Origin: Bog-159 sp963738345
GTDB taxonomy: Bacteria; Acidobacteriota; Terriglobia; Bryobacterales; Bryobacteraceae
Direction of reading: 5' to 3'
Length of the DNA: 64,000 bases
Assembly (NCBI GenBank): GCA_963738345.1
Contig: CAVTWI010000002.1
Location: 3,224,001 to 3,288,000, forward strand
Shown here: positions 61,724 to 64,000 of the stretch, one piece after another
Position numbering within the stretch: the first letter of the stretch is position 1
Layout: every line of letters begins with the position of its first letter
Notes under the pieces: generated by a model
Told to the model about the DNA's origin: nothing
Database searches by the model: none
The model's input: the letters and a program-made list of their open reading frames with translations, nothing else
Made by a program: the position numbers and the translations under genes

Positions 61724-62281
61724 CTATGCGGACTTTACCAGTTCCACTTCTATCGAAATCTCCACCTCGTCACCAATCACCACTCCGCCGGTCTCGAGAA
61801 CCGAATTATAGGTCAGGCCAAAGTCCTTACGGCTGATCTTGGCCGTTGCTTCAGCACCCCGCCGGGTCAACCCCCAAGGATCAATGATTTCCGGTGTCGG
61901 ACCGGTCACGTACAGCACTTCTTCGTGGGTGACCCCATGAATCGTCAAATCGCCGGTCACCTTGTAACCCTGCGGACCATCCGCCTCGATCTTTTTGGAT
62001 TGGAACTTCATGGTGGGAAAAGTGGCAGCATCGAAGAAGTCGGCGCTCTTCAAATGCTTGTCCCGATCAGGTTCGCGGGTGTTAATGGAATTGACATCGA
62101 TCTCGGCGGTGACGCTGGATGCCGCCAGATTGGACGAGTTGGCAACGACGGTGCCGCTGACCTTCGTAAACTCGCCGCGCACATTGGCGATCATCAGATG
62201 GCGCACCTTGAAATGCGCGCTCGAGTGAGTGGCGTCGATGTTGTACGTGGCGGCGGTGGGCGTCGCGGAAGTGGAACTCAT
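61724..62281 (-). CDS. YceI-family lipocalin-like protein
   Basis: A 185-residue YceI domain: YNIDATHSSAHFKVRHLMIANVRGEF, DVNSINTREPDRDKHLKSADFFDAATFPTMKF, KVTGDLTIHGVTHEE and RKDFGLTYN. YceI proteins bind polyisoprenoids or other amphiphiles in a beta-barrel. Most are periplasmic, but no signal peptide is seen here, so it may be cytoplasmic. A strong GGAGAGGAG ribosome-binding site suggests high expression. It is 22 bases upstream of the TPR operon on the same strand. Confidence 0.9.
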   Translation of the reverse strand: MSSTSATPTAATYNIDATHSSAHFKVRHLMIANVRGEFTKVSGTVVANSSNLAASSVTAEIDVNSINTREPDRDKHLKSADFFDAATFPTMKFQSKKIEADGPQGYKVTGDLTIHGVTHEEVLYVTGPTPEIIDPWGLTRRGAEATAKISRKDFGLTYNSVLETGGVVIGDEVEISIEVELVKSA

Positions 62282-62378
62282 AGGAATCTCCTCTCCCCTA
62301 AGATGCTCGCCCTTCGCCGCGCGATTCTCCCGGCGGACGGCGTATTTTGCCAGCCGTCGCCCCGGGATTGTGTCGTTT

Positions 62379-63296
62379 CTAACGCATCCGCGCGGCTTCG
62401 TCTTTCATCACCTGGGAATTATGCCAGGCCTGCTGCGCCAGCGGTCCCTGAATGGCGGCGGCTTCCTTGCTGAACTGGGCGGCCTCCAAAACCTGCGATT
62501 TTTTCAAAGTCATCTTGCCGAGTTGATAGTTAGCCAGACCCAGATAGAACAGCGCCGTCGCCTTGCGGGCATCGTTCGCCGCCACCAGGGGAAGCGCCGC
62601 GCGCAGGTCCTTATCGGCGTCAAAATACGCCGACTTTTCGGCCTCTGCGACACCGGCGATCCAATAGGCGCTCGCCAGTTCCGCTCCTCGTTTGCGCTCC
62701 CATTCGGCGGCTGACATGCCCTCCGGCCGCGAACGTTTATTCAACGCGGCGGCCAGGCGTTTGGCATATCCCAGGGCCCGGTCGTTTTGCTTGCGCGAAT
62801 ATACCGTCTCGGCCAGAACGGCAAGGGAATCGTCATTGTCGGGAAAATGTTCGATGGCTTTTTCGGCGACGGCGGGAATCCGGGCGGCGCCGCCAGTCTG
62901 CTGCAACGCACGGAAGTACAAGCCGTAGGCATCCGCCAGGTATTTGCTTTTGGGGTTTTGCTGTTCGAGAGCGGCCAGTAAGTCCACGGTGGCCGCGGGC
63001 GGCGTCCCAACCGCAGTCGCGTAAAGGGCGTATTCGGTATACGTCTCGATGCTGCGCGCGTAAGTCACGCGTTCCTGCCACGCTTCTTTCTCGTCATCGT
63101 TGCCAGGGGCGGGCACTGCGGCCGCTTCGCGCGCCAGCGCGCACGTTTCCGCCGCCAGGATCTTCACCTGTACGGCATCTTTCCCCGCTGTGGCCTCTTT
63201 AAGTCTTTGGTAGGCGGTGTCCAGATTGCCGGTGGTAATCACCGCCGGCGCGAATAGAACCGCGAAGCTCACCACCGTTAACGTCGGAGCTAACAT
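62379..63296 (-). CDS. exported helical-repeat protein
   Basis: A 305-residue protein with a signal peptide (1-20). The rest is alpha-helical with TPR-like units (AYGLYFRALQQTGGAARIPAVAEKAIEHFPDNDDSLAVLAETVYSRKQND-type spacing) but weak consensus. Strong GGAGG ribosome-binding site 5 bases before the ATG. Function unknown; partners are probably the co-oriented YceI and TPR proteins. Confidence 0.75.
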   Translation of the reverse strand: MLAPTLTVVSFAVLFAPAVITTGNLDTAYQRLKEATAGKDAVQVKILAAETCALAREAAAVPAPGNDDEKEAWQERVTYARSIETYTEYALYATAVGTPPAATVDLLAALEQQNPKSKYLADAYGLYFRALQQTGGAARIPAVAEKAIEHFPDNDDSLAVLAETVYSRKQNDRALGYAKRLAAALNKRSRPEGMSAAEWERKRGAELASAYWIAGVAEAEKSAYFDADKDLRAALPLVAANDARKATALFYLGLANYQLGKMTLKKSQVLEAAQFSKEAAAIQGPLAQQAWHNSQVMKDEAARMR

Positions 63297-63349
63297 GGGA
63301 ACCTCCTTTGGGTTGCAATTCGATTATAGACCCGCGCGTCTTAAAATAC

Positions 63350-64000
63350 TTACTGAGTTGCCGGATAACGAACCACCGTGAAATTGCGCAGTGTCACCGT
63401 ATCGGTGGTGGTAGCGGACATCTGCCCCTGAAAGGCCAGCACCAGGGGAAAGGACAGTAAGTCGTAAGCGTTCAATACCGCGGCGGACAGTCCCAATACG
63501 GTGCCCCAAGTCTGCACCGATACCTGGCACGCCGATGCCCCCGCCCCCGCTTCCGCCCATCCCGAGATCAGCGCGTCACTCACCGCGCCGCCGCGCTTCA
63601 CAACGACCGTATTTCCCCAATTCACTCCGAACGTATATCCCGTAAGCGAGCCCTCATGGGAATAGTCGAAGGCAATCTTGACGCGGTCGCCCGGCAGTAA
63701 CGTGCCCGCTGGAATGGTGCACGTAGCCAGGTTGGAGAGAGTTGTCGACGAAGTCGCCGCACCCGTTCCCGCGCACAGAATCTGCGGCGAAACAGGACCC
63801 TGCGGCAGACCGGTGGGAGTGACCCGGTAAGAGGCCAGCAGAGTGTCGCCGGACTGCGGCGTAGCCCCCCCATGAACTGGACGGTATTACCCGCCAGGGT
63901 ATAGTCGAGCCCCACCTTTTGCAGTACTCCGTTGCGGTACAGTGCCACGCTCGAAACGGGTATGGGAACGGCGCTCAGTGTGAACGACCCGTTCAGGCCG
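63350..64000 (-). pseudogene. edge-truncated exported/surface protein with a frameshift in a G7 tract
   Basis: The gene enters from the right edge. The incoming frame (LYRNGVLQKVGLDYTLAGNTVQFMGG) breaks at seven Gs on the minus strand (63865-63871). The continuation in another frame (ATPQSGDTLLASYRV, PQILCAGTG, YTFGVNWGNTVVVKRGG, TLRNFTVVRYPATQ) runs to the stop at 63350. One more G would join them. The sequence is a beta-rich Ser/Thr/Gly surface-protein type; I do not recognise the family. The missing base may be a sequencing error in the homopolymer. Confidence 0.6.

Noticed and set aside
63350..64000. Phage tail-fibre gene
   Set aside because: The beta-rich sequence is only vaguely fibre-like; no other phage gene is in the window.

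Overview
This 64 kb window is a GC-rich bacterial chromosome segment. Its gene content points to an Acidobacteriota genome, probably a Bryobacterales/Solibacter-like soil bacterium. Pointers are the acidobacterial VWFA-related family, an Oar-like TonB receptor with a carboxypeptidase-regulatory domain, a Ser/Thr kinase with TPRs next to an ECF sigma factor, very long SBBP/BACON/NHL/VCBS surface proteins, a PSD1 (DUF1549/DUF1553) plus DUF1501 pair, and LpxB (so a Gram-negative envelope). The assignment is inferred from gene families, not from a marker gene.

Layout. (1) 0-22 kb is a carbohydrate region. A 5'-truncated GH42 beta-galactosidase and a large secreted protein of unknown function converge. 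Back-to-back promoters then drive the unknown gene leftward and an operon lsrF - rpe-like - bifunctional aldolase/dehydrogenase rightward. Facing it is a long minus-strand gene string starting at about 21.6 kb: GH38 alpha-mannosidase, RhaT-like permease (frameshifted), E2, E1-alpha and E1-beta of a 2-oxoacid dehydrogenase complex, PfkB kinase, class II aldolase-like protein, cupin D-lyxose-isomerase family protein, PSD1 cytochrome and DUF1501 protein. Most of these genes overlap or lie within a few bases of each other. The set reads as: cleave a mannoside, import the sugar, isomerise, phosphorylate, split, oxidise to acyl-CoA. The aldolase-like protein has lost key active-site residues, so the substrate is open. 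(2) 22.5-29.8 kb: a secreted coiled-coil protein, a two-domain VOC protein and an 1817-aa modular surface protein ending in five exact-length 51-residue repeats. (3) 29.8-36.97 kb: a 7 kb block between a 3'-half copy of tRNA-Pro and the intact tRNA-Pro(GGG). It holds an Ig-repeat secreted protein, a Ser/Thr kinase and an ECF sigma factor, but no integrase. (4) 37-43.3 kb: mostly housekeeping or small-cluster genes (DsbA-like, SDR, AlkA-like glycosylase, VWA protein with a frameshift, RfbD, DoxX, VOC). (5) 43.2-46.8 kb: a scrambled tandem duplication with a 167-bp perfect repeat and gene fragments on both sides of a chemotaxis receptor. (6) 46.7-55.5 kb: GH9 endoglucanase, DUF362, a prenyltransferase-repeat protein, a 58-aa Flp pilin, lpxB, an M1-peptidase-like protein without its zinc site, and remnants of two toxin-antitoxin loci. 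(7) 55.5-64 kb: TonB receptor, two TPR proteins, YceI, a secreted helical-repeat protein and an edge-truncated exported protein.

Four genes carry a single-base frameshift (about 18.75, 40.2, 53.48 and 63.87 kb), one of them in a G7 tract. Some may be sequencing errors, so they are annotated as interrupted genes with that caveat.
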